Positions 35,393-44,223 of a DNA stretch of 64,000 nucleotides are shown here, in pieces. The notes beneath the pieces were generated by a model. That model had not been told where the DNA came from. It made no database searches and worked only from the letters and a program-made list of their open reading frames with translations. The position numbers were made by a program, and so were the translations under genes. The DNA is from Neisseria canis (GTDB lineage: Bacteria; Pseudomonadota; Gammaproteobacteria; Burkholderiales; Neisseriaceae): positions 248,001-312,000 of the forward strand of contig NZ_LR134313.1 in assembly GCF_900636765.1 (NCBI RefSeq). Reading direction: 5' to 3'. Numbering within the stretch: the first letter of the stretch is position 1; each line of letters starts with the position of its first letter.

Positions 35393-35803
35393 GAAAATCT
35401 CCTTTGTTCTAGCTTGATTTTTGGATAAATATACTCACTACATTCAGCAACCACATATTTTCTTGTAGTTCCATGTAGTACCGATGGGCGAAATGTACGC
35501 TTATTTTTCCTGCTTGCCAAGCCCCCTTATGATAATTGTCAAACCGAGCCTTACTTTTCCTATTGTTTACAAATATCTATATTTCTGCATCTTTCAGCTT
35601 TAAATAGGTATTTTTCGATTGCTTTTTGCTTATTTTAGCAATCCGATTAGCATTTATTATTATATTTAAAATATCCAAATTGCCTTAAGGAAAAATATAA
35701 TAAATATTAATTTATTGAATTTAATATATTTATTTTTTTGTTTGTTTAGGCATAGTTTTTAAAGTGGCTTTTTTCGTTATGTTGTAAATGTAACCTAATG
35801 TAG
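35393..35803. other. AT-rich regulatory region upstream of isocitrate lyase gene
   Basis: About 410 bp without coding potential, very AT-rich toward 35650-35760. It must hold the aceA promoter. CTTGTAGTTCCATGTAGTAC near 35463 is a direct-repeat-like GTAGT pair, but I cannot assign it to a known regulator. Confidence 0.35.
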
Positions 35804-35836
35804 CAATGCCTGTCTGAAACTTTCAGACAGGCATTG
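35804..35836. terminator. Inverted uptake-sequence pair behind lpxL-like gene
   Basis: CAATGCCTGTCTGAAA with TTTCAGACAGGCATTG, 33 bases beyond the stop of the acyltransferase gene. Confidence 0.65.
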
Positions 35837-35868
35837 CCAATATTCATCAACCTAACATTGTTCAAGAT

Positions 35869-36747
35869 TTACGCAGAGCGGTAAAAATCCGCCTCGCCCT
35901 CCGGTCTGGTTTTAAAACGCTTATGCAGCCAATAATATTGCGACGGATGTTCGCGGATGCGGGCTTCTATAAAGTCGTTCATGCGTTGCGCATCCGCCTC
36001 GGGGCTGCCTTCGGGAAAGTTTTCCCAAGCGGGATAAAAACGCAGCACCACCGTACCGTCTTCCTGCCGGATGGGAATGGCAGGCACCACTTTTGCGCCC
36101 GTCATCGCAGCAATCCTGCCCAAACCGGCAATAGTGGCTGTTTTAATGCCGAAAAAATCAACAAAAACAGAATCTTTCCTGCCGAAATCCTGATCAGGCA
36201 AATAAAGAAACGGCGCATCGCTTTTGCGCAACTGCTTGATAATGGCGCGCAAACCTTCCGTTCTGCCGATTAAGAACACATTATCGTAACGGTGCCGCCC
36301 TTTGAGAATCTGCTCGTCCAGCGCTTTGTTTTTTTGATTGGAATACATGCTGATAAGCGGTACATCCTGATTAAGTGCGTACACCGCCAGCTCAAATGCG
36401 GTAAAGTGCGGATAAAGCAAAATCACTTTTTCACCTGCCGACAAAGCATCGTCAAGATGGTGTTTGTCTTGGTAGCGCACCAGCGCTTTCAATTTTGCCG
36501 CATCGCCATACCAATACAGGCCGTACTCCGCCAAGAGCTTACCCATATGTTCAAAATGCTGCTTCAACACAATGCGGCGCTGCTCTTGCGTCCACTCCGG
36601 AAAACATTTTTCCAAATTTACCATGCCAACTTTCCGGCGGGGCGGCACAGCGTAATAGCTTGCTTTGCCAATTAAAGAACCGATTTTTTGAATAATCGGG
36701 AAAGGCAGGCGGCTGATGAGTTTCAATAAAAAAAAGATAAATTTCAT
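35869..36747 (-). CDS. lpxL: Lipid A biosynthesis lauroyl acyltransferase (LpxL/HtrB family)
   Basis: A 292-residue inner-membrane acyltransferase that adds a secondary acyl chain to lipid A. A hydrophobic N-terminus (FIFFLLKLISRLPFPII) anchors it. The catalytic H-x4-E motif is PHFTAFE, followed by MYSNQKNKALDE and the LPDQDFGRKDSVFVDFFG block. RFKTRP closes the family signature. It is the LpxL1-like paralogue by position near the hpf/rpoN/LPS cluster. No Shine-Dalgarno of note; a diverged uptake sequence precedes the ATG. Confidence 0.87.
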   Translation of the reverse strand: MKFIFFLLKLISRLPFPIIQKIGSLIGKASYYAVPPRRKVGMVNLEKCFPEWTQEQRRIVLKQHFEHMGKLLAEYGLYWYGDAAKLKALVRYQDKHHLDDALSAGEKVILLYPHFTAFELAVYALNQDVPLISMYSNQKNKALDEQILKGRHRYDNVFLIGRTEGLRAIIKQLRKSDAPFLYLPDQDFGRKDSVFVDFFGIKTATIAGLGRIAAMTGAKVVPAIPIRQEDGTVVLRFYPAWENFPEGSPEADAQRMNDFIEARIREHPSQYYWLHKRFKTRPEGEADFYRSA

Positions 36748-36840
36748 AGTTTGTTCAGGCAGGCATTGTACGGTTGGTACATTATAGTGGAATTCGCCGG
36801 CCAGATAACTTGATTCTGCAAGAGCGGCGCAAAAAAGCGA

Positions 36841-36871
36841 AATGCCTGTCTGAATATATTCAGACAGGCAT
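36841..36871. terminator. Inverted uptake-sequence pair behind hpf
   Basis: AATGCCTGTCTGAATATATT continues into CAGACAGGCAT, a near-perfect hairpin 26 bases beyond the hpf stop. Confidence 0.65.
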
Positions 36872-36896
36872 ATAACAGGCTTCAGGTTACGATGAT

Positions 36897-37220
36897 TTAC
36901 TCATTTTCCGGTGTAGGTGCAGGAGCGGAGCGCACATCGTTGCTCTTTTCTTTATGTTTCAATACGGCGCGGTCAAGTTTGTCCATCAGCACATCAATTG
37001 CCGCATACATATCCGTGTTGTCAATCTGCTCTACATGCAAATCCTTACCTGCCAGATGCACATGGGCTTCGGCTTTGTTTTGCAGCTTTTCTACCGAAAG
37101 GGTGACGGTTACTTTAATCAGATTGTCGGCATGGCGGCTGATGCGCTCAAGTTTGCTTTCAACATGATTTCTAATTGCTTCAGTAATATCGAAATTTAAA
37201 CCGTTGATTTTGAGATTCAT
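36897..37220 (-). CDS. hpf: Ribosome hibernation promoting factor (short HPF)
   Basis: A 107-residue protein of the HPF/RaiA family that binds the 30S decoding region and keeps idle ribosomes as dimers. MNLKINGLNFDITEAIRNHVESKLERISRH is the family N-terminus, with the beta-alpha-beta-beta-beta-alpha domain to about residue 95 and a short acidic/Pro tail. It follows rpoN by 76 bp on the same strand, as in most proteobacteria. AGGAG lies eight bases before the ATG. Confidence 0.93.
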   Translation of the reverse strand: MNLKINGLNFDITEAIRNHVESKLERISRHADNLIKVTVTLSVEKLQNKAEAHVHLAGKDLHVEQIDNTDMYAAIDVLMDKLDRAVLKHKEKSNDVRSAPAPTPENE

Positions 37221-37296
37221 AAGTTTTACTCCTTCGGTTGATAACGAGCAGCCCGACAGGGCAACTCTTTAAAATCTGTTTATTAGCATCTTGATT

Positions 37297-38655
37297 TTAT
37301 GATTCTTTACGCTGGCTCGCCGGAGGGATACCCAACGCCTCTCTGTATTTCGCAACCGTCCGGCGGGCTATATCCACCCCCTGCTGTTTGAGCAGGCCGC
37401 TGATGGCTTCGTCTGAATACGGTTTTTTCTTATTCTCCCTGGCAATCAATTGCACCAGCATGGCTTTAACCGCACTCTGGCTGACCCCTTCTCCGCCCTC
37501 TTCTGCCGACACGGCTTGGGTGAAGAAATAGCGTAGCGCAAACAGCCCCCGCGGGCAAGACAAATATTTCTGATTAACCGCGCGCGATACCGTGCTCTCC
37601 GCCACATCCAATTTCTGCGCGGCATCTTTTAAAAGCATGGGGGTTAAGCCGATTTCGCCGAACACGAAAAAATCTTCCTGCTTCTCAACAATATATTCGG
37701 CCAAACGCAAAACCGTGCTTTTGCGCAACTCCAAGCTCTCAACCTTTTGGCGCGCTTCCTGGATTTTTTCACGCCACACGGAATCCATTCCGCCCTCTTC
37801 CTTCAGGGCATCGCTCAATTCGTGGTTAATCTGGATACGGGGCCATGCCGCTTCGTTGCTCTGAACCACCCATCTGCCCTCTTTATCTTCTTTAATGATG
37901 ACATCAGGTTGGATATAAGAGGTCGGCTCAGCCGAAGCAAAACCGTAAGCAGGAAAAGGATTCAGCTGCGCCACCATTTCAAGTGCGGTTTGAATGACAT
38001 TTACATCATAATTAGGAAAATGTTTTTTCAGTTTCGCTATGTTTTGCGACACGCTTTTGCTTAAATCATCCAAGTACATATGCACGATTTTGGCCGCGCA
38101 TTGCCTGGCCGGAGAAGCCGGAAGACGCTGTAATTGCAGCAATAAAGATTCGGTTAGGCTTGCCGCGCCCACACCCGGCGGGTCGAAAGTTTGCAGATGA
38201 TCCAGCGCCTCGCGCATTTCGTCTTCATCCAGCATCCATTCTAACGGGCAATGGTCGATTACCTCGGTGATGCTGTCTGTAAGGTAGCCTTGTTCATCCA
38301 GAAAATCTATCAGAATATGAACCCGCGCCGCTTCGAGCTGGCTTAAGGGATGTTCGCAAACCTGTTTGTGCAGATAATTGATGAAATCTTCTTCTTCGGC
38401 AATCGTCGCCCAGATGTCCTCTGCTTCGTCACCGCTGATTTTGTTGCGGCTGGCAATGGTTGCGGAAATCGTGCTCTGTTCCAGCGGCGCCTCCGGCACC
38501 TCGCCCCGCTCAAGCAGCGGATTGTCTTGCAGCCAATCTTCTACCTCCCGCTCCAGCTCAATACCGGACATTTGCAGTATGCGCAAAGATTGCTGCATGG
38601 TCTGGTTAAGCTGTTGCGTCTGTTTCAGTTTAAGATGGAAAGATTGGCCGCTCAT
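37297..38655 (-). CDS. rpoN: RNA polymerase sigma-54 factor
   Basis: A 452-residue sigma-54. Region I is present as a Gln/Leu-rich activator-interacting segment (LKLKQTQQLNQTMQQSLRIL). The core-binding domain covers about residues 90-300. The helix-turn-helix lies at LKDAAQKLDVAESTVSRAVN, and the RpoN box reads ARRTVAKYRE (about 433-442), exactly the consensus. In N. meningitidis and N. gonorrhoeae the rpoN locus is a degenerate remnant lacking DNA-binding parts, so this full-length copy is notable. It sits between lptB and hpf, the standard location. No sigma-54 activator is in the window. Confidence 0.95.
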   Translation of the reverse strand: MSGQSFHLKLKQTQQLNQTMQQSLRILQMSGIELEREVEDWLQDNPLLERGEVPEAPLEQSTISATIASRNKISGDEAEDIWATIAEEEDFINYLHKQVCEHPLSQLEAARVHILIDFLDEQGYLTDSITEVIDHCPLEWMLDEDEMREALDHLQTFDPPGVGAASLTESLLLQLQRLPASPARQCAAKIVHMYLDDLSKSVSQNIAKLKKHFPNYDVNVIQTALEMVAQLNPFPAYGFASAEPTSYIQPDVIIKEDKEGRWVVQSNEAAWPRIQINHELSDALKEEGGMDSVWREKIQEARQKVESLELRKSTVLRLAEYIVEKQEDFFVFGEIGLTPMLLKDAAQKLDVAESTVSRAVNQKYLSCPRGLFALRYFFTQAVSAEEGGEGVSQSAVKAMLVQLIARENKKKPYSDEAISGLLKQQGVDIARRTVAKYREALGIPPASQRKES

Positions 38656-38737
38656 AATGTGGTTTCCGTTGATTTTGGAACTATTTTTGTTGTGGTGTGG
38701 TGTATTTTATTGTTTTAAATCTCTTTCTTACCTAGAA

Positions 38738-39472
38738 TCAATAATCGAAGTTTTCACCCAAGTAAACTTCTCTGACCTGTTCGTTATTTACCAGCTCTTC
38801 GGGCGTGCCGGTGGCCAACACTTTACCGTCGCTGATAATAAAGCCTCTGTCACAAATGCGTAGGGTTTCGCGTACATTATGGTCGGTAATCAACACCCCG
38901 ATACCGCGGGTTTTCAAAAAGCTGATGATTTTTTGAATGTCGATAACCGCCAGCGGGTCAACGCCTGCAAACGGTTCATCCAAAAGAATGAAGCGCGGCT
39001 GCATCGCCAGCACGCGTGCAATTTCCACACGCCGCCGTTCGCCGCCCGATAAGGAGGGAGCAGGGTTTTCGCGCAGCCGTTCAATATTCAAGTCTGCCAA
39101 AATTTGGTTTAAACGGCGGTCGATTTCGGCTTTGTCTTTGGTGTTGATTTCCAAAATGGCGCGGATATTCTGCTCCACGGTCATTTTGCGGAAAATGGAT
39201 GCTTCCTGCGGCAAATAGCCCAAGCCCAAACGGGCACGCTCATATATCGGCATATGGCGCAATTCTTTGCCGTCGAGCACGATACTGCCGGTATCGGCGG
39301 CGATAAGGCCGACTATCATGTAAAAGCTGGTGGTTTTGCCTGCGCCGTTGGGGCCGAGCAGGCCGACAACTTCGCCGCTGTTGATATCCAACGAAAAATC
39401 TTTGACAACTTGGCGCTTTTTAAATGTTTTTTGCAGGCTTTTCACCACCAGACTGCTGTGTGCTTGTTCCAT
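38738..39472 (-). CDS. lptB: LPS export ABC transporter ATP-binding protein
   Basis: A 244-residue ATPase of the LptB2FGC complex that extracts LPS from the inner membrane. Walker A is GPNGAGKTT, the signature [10 protein letters not shown], Walker [14 protein letters not shown] and the H-loop ITDHNVRET. Length is normal. GGGAT precedes the ATG. It lies behind lptA, separated by a 118-bp stretch with three uptake sequences, and before rpoN. Confidence 0.97.
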   Translation of the reverse strand: MEQAHSSLVVKSLQKTFKKRQVVKDFSLDINSGEVVGLLGPNGAGKTTSFYMIVGLIAADTGSIVLDGKELRHMPIYERARLGLGYLPQEASIFRKMTVEQNIRAILEINTKDKAEIDRRLNQILADLNIERLRENPAPSLSGGERRRVEIARVLAMQPRFILLDEPFAGVDPLAVIDIQKIISFLKTRGIGVLITDHNVRETLRICDRGFIISDGKVLATGTPEELVNNEQVREVYLGENFDY

Positions 39473-39506
39473 AAAATCCCGTTAGGCTGTTGCGTTCCAA
39501 TCATTG

Positions 39507-39586
39507 TTTTCAGACAGGCATATCCTGAATCAATGCCTGTCTGAAAAATATCCTGCGTGTTCTGTTCTATATATTCAGACAGGCAT
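39507..39586. repeat. Cluster of three uptake sequences between lptA and lptB
   Basis: Reverse (39507), forward (near 39532) and reverse (near 39572) copies lie within 80 bp. The last two can form a hairpin after lptA, which may reduce read-through into lptB. Confidence 0.6.
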
Positions 39587-39590
39587 TCGT

Positions 39591-40097
39591 TTATTTTTTG
39601 GTGGGCTGTATCACAACGGTAACCCGTTTGCCCGATTTACCCGAAACGGCTTTGCTGCCGCTGACGGTATAAACCTCCGTCCGTGTGTTATACACAATGC
39701 TCTCTCCCTCGGCCTTATCTCCGCCCCGGGTTACTTTGGCATTGCCCACCAGCCTTACCACACCGGTATCCGACGCATATTCCACGTTATTCGCCTGCCC
39801 GTCGACTTTGCCGCCTTTTTCGAGCTGCTGGCCGAATTTTACCGGGCTGCCGCCCGCCTTCATAAATTGGTTGCCATTCGCATCTTTCGATACGGTAACG
39901 CTGCCTGCCCGTATGTACATTGTACCCTGTTTGATAACCACATTGCCGCTGAACGTGGTGGTCTGGTTTTTCTGGTCAAGCGTACCTTGGTCGGCTTCGA
40001 TTTCAATCGGCTTGCTGCGGTCGCTTTCCAGCGCATAGGAAGGCGCGGCAGCCACAACGGCGGAAAGGGCGGCGGTTTTAAGGATTTTTCGGATCAT
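39591..40097 (-). CDS. lptA: LPS transport periplasmic protein LptA
   Basis: A 168-residue secreted beta-jellyroll protein that bridges the periplasm for LPS. A signal sequence covers about residues 1-22 (KILKTAALSAVVAAAPSYA). The OstA-like core starts PIEIEADQGTLDQKNQTTTF. It overlaps lptC by 20 bp. Role and order follow the E. coli yrbK-yhbN-yhbG cluster. Confidence 0.93.
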   Translation of the reverse strand: MIRKILKTAALSAVVAAAPSYALESDRSKPIEIEADQGTLDQKNQTTTFSGNVVIKQGTMYIRAGSVTVSKDANGNQFMKAGGSPVKFGQQLEKGGKVDGQANNVEYASDTGVVRLVGNAKVTRGGDKAEGESIVYNTRTEVYTVSGSKAVSGKSGKRVTVVIQPTKK

Positions 40098-40659
40098 AAA
40101 TAATGGCTTTCACTCTTGAGGGCAAGTTCAATACGCCCTTTTCATTGTCGTAAGTCAGACCGTTTGCCGTGCCGTGCGATTGGCCGTAACGGTATTCCAC
40201 CCGGGCATCGGTGTGGGCATTTTCAGTTTGTGTATCAATAGTGATGTGGCTGGTTTTCAGCATACCGGCAGGTTTATCGGCTTGTGCTGCCTTAGTGAAC
40301 TCCACATCGTTTTCAAAGTAGATCTGCCGCTTTTCCGTATCATAACGCGCATCTTTACTGGTTACCCGGTAAATCTGCCGACCTTGGGCAAACATTTCCA
40401 AATCAGGGTCTGCAAACATTACCTCGTCTCTATTCGGCAACTGCCAGGCTTTTACCGCGCTGAGGTTTTCTTTGACAAAGCCTTGGCCGTCAAACCGTTT
40501 TCCGGCGATACCCTGCATTTCATATTTCGGCTCGTTGGGGTTTAACGCCGTTTCCTCCACCTGCACTTCGCTAATCCGGCCCAGCCATGCGCTCAAGCCG
40601 CCCAGCGCAACAGCCAACACCAAAGGAAACAGCCAACCCGAACGGAATTTCATGTTCAT
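40078..40659 (-). CDS. lptC: LPS export system membrane-anchored protein LptC
   Basis: A 193-residue protein with one N-terminal helix (about 7-24, GWLFPLVLAVALGGLSAWLG) and a periplasmic beta-jellyroll that receives LPS from LptB2FG and hands it to LptA. It overlaps kdsC upstream by four bases and lptA downstream by 20, indicating tight co-translation. Confidence 0.9.
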   Translation of the reverse strand: MNMKFRSGWLFPLVLAVALGGLSAWLGRISEVQVEETALNPNEPKYEMQGIAGKRFDGQGFVKENLSAVKAWQLPNRDEVMFADPDLEMFAQGRQIYRVTSKDARYDTEKRQIYFENDVEFTKAAQADKPAGMLKTSHITIDTQTENAHTDARVEYRYGQSHGTANGLTYDNEKGVLNLPSRVKAIIYDPKNP

Positions 40660-41192
40660 TTGATATATTCTTCCAATGCCGGCTGCAAACTGCCTTGCGC
40701 CTGCATAATCAGATCACACAATTCCCTTACCGCACCTTGGCCGGCGGAACGGCGGGTCACATAAGCAGCGTGCTGCAATACAAAATCATGCGCTTCGGGC
40801 ACGGCTGCCGGCAAACCGCAACGCACCATCACCGGCAAATCCACCACATCATCACCGATAAACGCACACTCATGTTCTTCGACGCCTGCCGCAGAACGCA
40901 GTTCATTATAAGCTGCTTTTTTATCGTGTATACCTTTATAGTAATACCCGATACCGATTTGTTTGACGCGCACGCCCACAGACGGAGCATCTCGGCCGGT
41001 AATAATCGCCGTTTGCACACCGCTTTGCTGCAACATTTTCAGGCCGTGTCCGTCCAAAGTATGGAACGATTTGATTTCTTCGCCGTTGTCACGGATAAAA
41101 ATACGGCCGTCGGTCAGTACACCGTCAACATCCATAATCAATAATTTAATCTTCGCAGCACGCGCTTGGATTTCAGGAGATAAAGTCATCAT
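40656..41192 (-). CDS. kdsC: 3-deoxy-D-manno-octulosonate 8-phosphate phosphatase
   Basis: A 178-residue HAD-superfamily C0 phosphatase that releases Kdo from Kdo-8-phosphate. The nucleophile motif is LLIMDVDGVLTDGRIF, with TGRDAPSVGVR and the GDDVVDLPVM acidic motif. Three starts are possible: GTG 41198, ATG 41192 and ATG 41189; the tandem ATGs are preceded only by a weak GAAAG, so 41192 is a guess. It overlaps lptC by four bases. Confidence 0.93.
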   Translation of the reverse strand: MMTLSPEIQARAAKIKLLIMDVDGVLTDGRIFIRDNGEEIKSFHTLDGHGLKMLQQSGVQTAIITGRDAPSVGVRVKQIGIGYYYKGIHDKKAAYNELRSAAGVEEHECAFIGDDVVDLPVMVRCGLPAAVPEAHDFVLQHAAYVTRRSAGQGAVRELCDLIMQAQGSLQPALEEYIK

Positions 41193-41243
41193 GACCACAT
41201 TCTTTCTTTTCAGACAGGCATCGCCAAACCTGGTAAATCAACA

Positions 41244-42221
41244 CTAAGCAATGCGCGCCAGCAATAAATCATGCATGGTTACCACACCTTCCAGCTTACC
41301 TGCCCCATCCGTTACCAAAAGGCTGCTGATTTTTAATTCCTGCATACTTTTAATCGCTTCCGTGGCCAACTTTTCCGGCGAAATCGTTTTCGGATTGGTG
41401 TGCATCACGCTGTCCAAAGTCAGGTTATTCACTTTTTCGTGCTTTTCAAACACACGCCGCAAATCGCCGTCGGTAAAAATACCCAATACCTTGCCTTCGT
41501 CATCCACAATGCAGATCATGCCCAAGCCTTTGGCGCTCATAATCAAAATACCCTCACGCAACAAGGTATCCGTTTTAGCAACCGGCAAACGCTCGCCGGT
41601 GCGCATGATGTCGGCCACCCGCAGCAGTAAACGTTTACCCAAGCTGCCCGCAGGATGGCTCAAAGCAAAATCGTCCGGCGTGAATGATCGGGCACGAAGC
41701 AGCGCCACTGCCAAAGCATCCCCCAAAGCCAAAGCCGCCGTGCTGCTGGAAGTTGGTGCCAACCCGAGCGGACAGGCTTCTTTCGACACCGCCGCCGTGA
41801 TATGCACATCAGCATTCCTGCCTAAAGTCGATTTCGGGTTCGCGGTGATGCAGATCAAACCGATTTTTTTACGCTTTAACGCAGGCAGCAAAGTTACGAT
41901 TTCGTCACTTTCGCCCGAATTCGACACCGCAATCACCACATCCCCGTCAACAATCATGCCCAAATCGCCATGCGCCGCTTCCGCAGGATGAACGAAAAAA
42001 GCGGGTGTGCCGGTAGAAGCCAAAGTAGCGGCAATTTTGCGGCAGATATGGCCCGATTTGCCCACGCCGCACACCACCACCCTGCCCGTGCAGTTCAAAA
42101 CCGCGGTTACCGCCGCTGCAAAGTGTTCGTCTAACGAAGCAGCGATTTCAGTCAAACTTTCCGCCTCAATCCTCAGCACGCCGCGTGCCCATTCAATGTA
42201 ATTTTCTTGATTGTTTTCCAT
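41244..42221 (-). CDS. kdsD: Arabinose-5-phosphate isomerase
   Basis: A 325-residue sugar isomerase making arabinose-5-phosphate for Kdo. The SIS domain covers about 20-190 (VVVCGVGKSGHICRKIAATL; AVSNSGESDE), followed by two CBS domains (about 200-325; VADIMRTGERLP and LDSVMHTNPKTI). ATG 42221 (MENNQENYIEW) is chosen over the in-frame TTG at 42251. First gene of the leftward kdsD-kdsC-lptCAB-rpoN-hpf cluster, divergent from tal. Confidence 0.95.
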   Translation of the reverse strand: MENNQENYIEWARGVLRIEAESLTEIAASLDEHFAAAVTAVLNCTGRVVVCGVGKSGHICRKIAATLASTGTPAFFVHPAEAAHGDLGMIVDGDVVIAVSNSGESDEIVTLLPALKRKKIGLICITANPKSTLGRNADVHITAAVSKEACPLGLAPTSSSTAALALGDALAVALLRARSFTPDDFALSHPAGSLGKRLLLRVADIMRTGERLPVAKTDTLLREGILIMSAKGLGMICIVDDEGKVLGIFTDGDLRRVFEKHEKVNNLTLDSVMHTNPKTISPEKLATEAIKSMQELKISSLLVTDGAGKLEGVVTMHDLLLARIA

Positions 42222-42383
42222 AATGTCCACTAATCGCTTAGGGCTATCCAAAGCTGCTTTTTCGCGTTAGGATTCCAGAAGCTGTTTCGCATTACCGCAC
42301 CAACCAATACAGATTGGCAATGCGAAATTTGAATTACCCAGCCTCTTATCAGATTTACTCTAAAACACAAAGGAGCCGTTTAA

Positions 42384-43439
42384 ATGACCATTCTATCGGA
42401 CGTTAAAGCATTAGGCCAACAAATTTGGCTCGACAACCTTTCCCGTTCGCTCATCCAAAGCGGAGAGTTGGCGCAAATGCTGCAACAAGGCGTATGCGGT
42501 GTAACCTCCAATCCCGCCATTTTCCAAAAAGCCTTTTCCGGCGACCCGCTTTATGCAGAAGACATTGAAAAATTAAAAGCACAAAACCTCAGCCCCAAAG
42601 CACGCTACGAAACGATGGCCATCGCAGACGTACAGGCTGCGTGTGACGTATGCCTGTCTGAACACCAATCCACAGGCGGCAAAACCGGATTTGTCAGTCT
42701 GGAAGTCGCACCGGATTTATCCCATGACGCAACAGGCACCGTTGCCGAAGCCAAACGTCTGCACGCAGCCATTGCCCGCGACAACGTTATGATTAAAGTT
42801 CCCGCGACCGATGCCGGTTTAGAAGCCTTAACCGAACTGGTCGCCGAAGGCATCAGCATCAACCTGACCTTGCTCTTTTCCCGTGCCCAAACATTAAAGG
42901 CCTACGCCGCCTACACCAAAGGCATCGAACAACGCCTAGCTTCAGGTCTGCCGGTTAACCGCATCCATGTGGTAGCCAGCTTTTTCATTTCCCGCATCGA
43001 CAGCGCACTCGATCCCACCCTGCCCGAACATCTTCAAGGTAAAGTTGCAATCGCCTTAGCAAAAGCGGCCTACCAAGATTGGGAAAACTATTTCGGCAGC
43101 CCGGAATTCTCCCGGTTGCAACAAAAAGGCGCCAACCGTATAGCGCTGCTTTGGGCCTCCACCGGCGTCAAAAATCCGGCCTATCCCGACACTTTATATG
43201 TAGACAGCCTCATCGGCGCGCAAACTGTAAACACCGTTCCCGACGCCACACTTAAAGCCTTTATCGATCACGGCACAGCCGAAGCCACATTGACCGGCAA
43301 CACCGAACAAGCCGAGCAAAAGCTGGAAGAAGTCGCACAACTGGGCATCAATCTCGAAGCGCTGGCAACCCGTTTGCAGGAAGACGGCTTAAAACAATTC
43401 GAAGAGGCTTTTGAAAAACTCCTCAAGCCATTGGCATAA
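42384..43439 (+). CDS. tal: Transaldolase
   Basis: A 351-residue pentose phosphate enzyme transferring dihydroxyacetone units. The Schiff-base Lys is in [12 protein letters not shown], with [13 protein letters not shown] and [13 protein letters not shown] as conserved neighbours. Length fits the long TalA-type (tal-pgi-less) class found in Neisseria and actinobacteria. AGGAG precedes the ATG by seven bases. A DUS within the gene encodes CLSE near 42651. It is divergent from kdsD, as in the meningococcus. Confidence 0.95.
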   Translation: MTILSDVKALGQQIWLDNLSRSLIQSGELAQMLQQGVCGVTSNPAIFQKAFSGDPLYAEDIEKLKAQNLSPKARYETMAIADVQAACDVCLSEHQSTGGKTGFVSLEVAPDLSHDATGTVAEAKRLHAAIARDNVMIKVPATDAGLEALTELVAEGISINLTLLFSRAQTLKAYAAYTKGIEQRLASGLPVNRIHVVASFFISRIDSALDPTLPEHLQGKVAIALAKAAYQDWENYFGSPEFSRLQQKGANRIALLWASTGVKNPAYPDTLYVDSLIGAQTVNTVPDATLKAFIDHGTAEATLTGNTEQAEQKLEEVAQLGINLEALATRLQEDGLKQFEEAFEKLLKPLA

Positions 43440-43522
43440 GCAATCCACCAGTTATAAAATCAGGCAGTCTCTTTTAGATACATATTCACAAATTAACGTG
43501 CCCACAGCAAACACAACCATAA

Positions 43523-43552
43523 ATGCCTGTCTGAAAACTTTCAGACAGGCAT
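43523..43552. terminator. Inverted uptake-sequence pair behind tal
   Basis: ATGCCTGTCTGAAAACTTTC then AGACAGGCAT, a hairpin 84 bases beyond the stop. Confidence 0.6.
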
Positions 43553-43656
43553 CTTTCAAATCATCACACCAACTCAGCGAAACCCTTTAAATTCCTTTAA
43601 CACAGCAACAAAACCCACAAGCCTCAATGCAAAATTGTAAGGATTCAAAAATATCC

Positions 43657-43686
43657 TTGTCAGTCAAAATGACCCTATGCTAGTAT
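43657..43686 (+). promoter_or_regulatory. Candidate sigma-70 promoter of acpP
   Basis: TTGTCA, 18 bases, TAGTAT. The ATG of acpP lies about 135 bp downstream. The intervening leader has no clear coding frame. Confidence 0.5.
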
Positions 43687-43821
43687 GCCGCCTAACCCCA
43701 TGAGGGCCAAATTACCCTGAATTCCGATAGAAAACCCCGGCCCGATTCGGTAAAATACAAGAATACCGGTTATAAGGTTTTCAAATTAACCCGCCACAAG
43801 GCAAATTAAGGATAAACAAAC

Positions 43822-44058
43822 ATGTCAAACATCGAACAACAAGTTAAAAAAATTGTTGCTGAACAACTGGGTGTAAGCGAAGACGAAGTGAAAAACGAAT
43901 CTTCATTCCAAGACGATCTGGGCGCAGACTCTTTGGATACTGTAGAGCTGGTTATGGCTTTGGAAGAAGCTTTCGGCTGCGAAATTCCAGACGAAGAAGC
44001 AGAAAAAATCACTACCGTGCAACTGGCGATTGATTACATTAACGCCCACAACGGCTAA
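43822..44058 (+). CDS. acpP: Acyl carrier protein
   Basis: A 78-residue acidic helical protein carrying growing fatty acyl chains. The phosphopantetheine site is the Ser in [14 protein letters not shown] (Ser39-type position). AGGATA lies seven bases before the ATG. fabF follows on the same strand after a terminator-like hairpin, so acpP should be made in excess. Confidence 0.98.
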   Translation: MSNIEQQVKKIVAEQLGVSEDEVKNESSFQDDLGADSLDTVELVMALEEAFGCEIPDEEAEKITTVQLAIDYINAHNG

Positions 44059-44126
44059 TCGCGTAGTTGAAATATTCCGGATTTCCCCAAATCAGCATCC
44101 ATATGCCTGAACCGGCGGATTTCCAC

Positions 44127-44167
44127 AAAGCCCCTGTTGCGCGGCCAGTCTGCACAAAGGGGCTTTT
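44127..44167 (+). terminator. Terminator between acpP and fabF
   Basis: AAAGCCCCT and AGGGGCTTTT enclose a 22-base loop with its own GC-rich pairing. It likely gives partial termination before fabF. Confidence 0.75.
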
Positions 44168-44223
44168 AACCTTTCAAGACACCCATCCAAACACTCGGGA
44201 CAACTAGAGAAACGGGAAGATTT

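Noticed and set aside
35463..35495. Possible operator upstream of isocitrate lyase
   Set aside because: The GTAGT repeats do not match a regulator motif I can name, and their distance to a promoter is unknown.
36782..36800. TATAGTGGAATTC resembling a Correia end
   Set aside because: No matching second end or internal block is found nearby, so it may be chance or an unrecognisable remnant.
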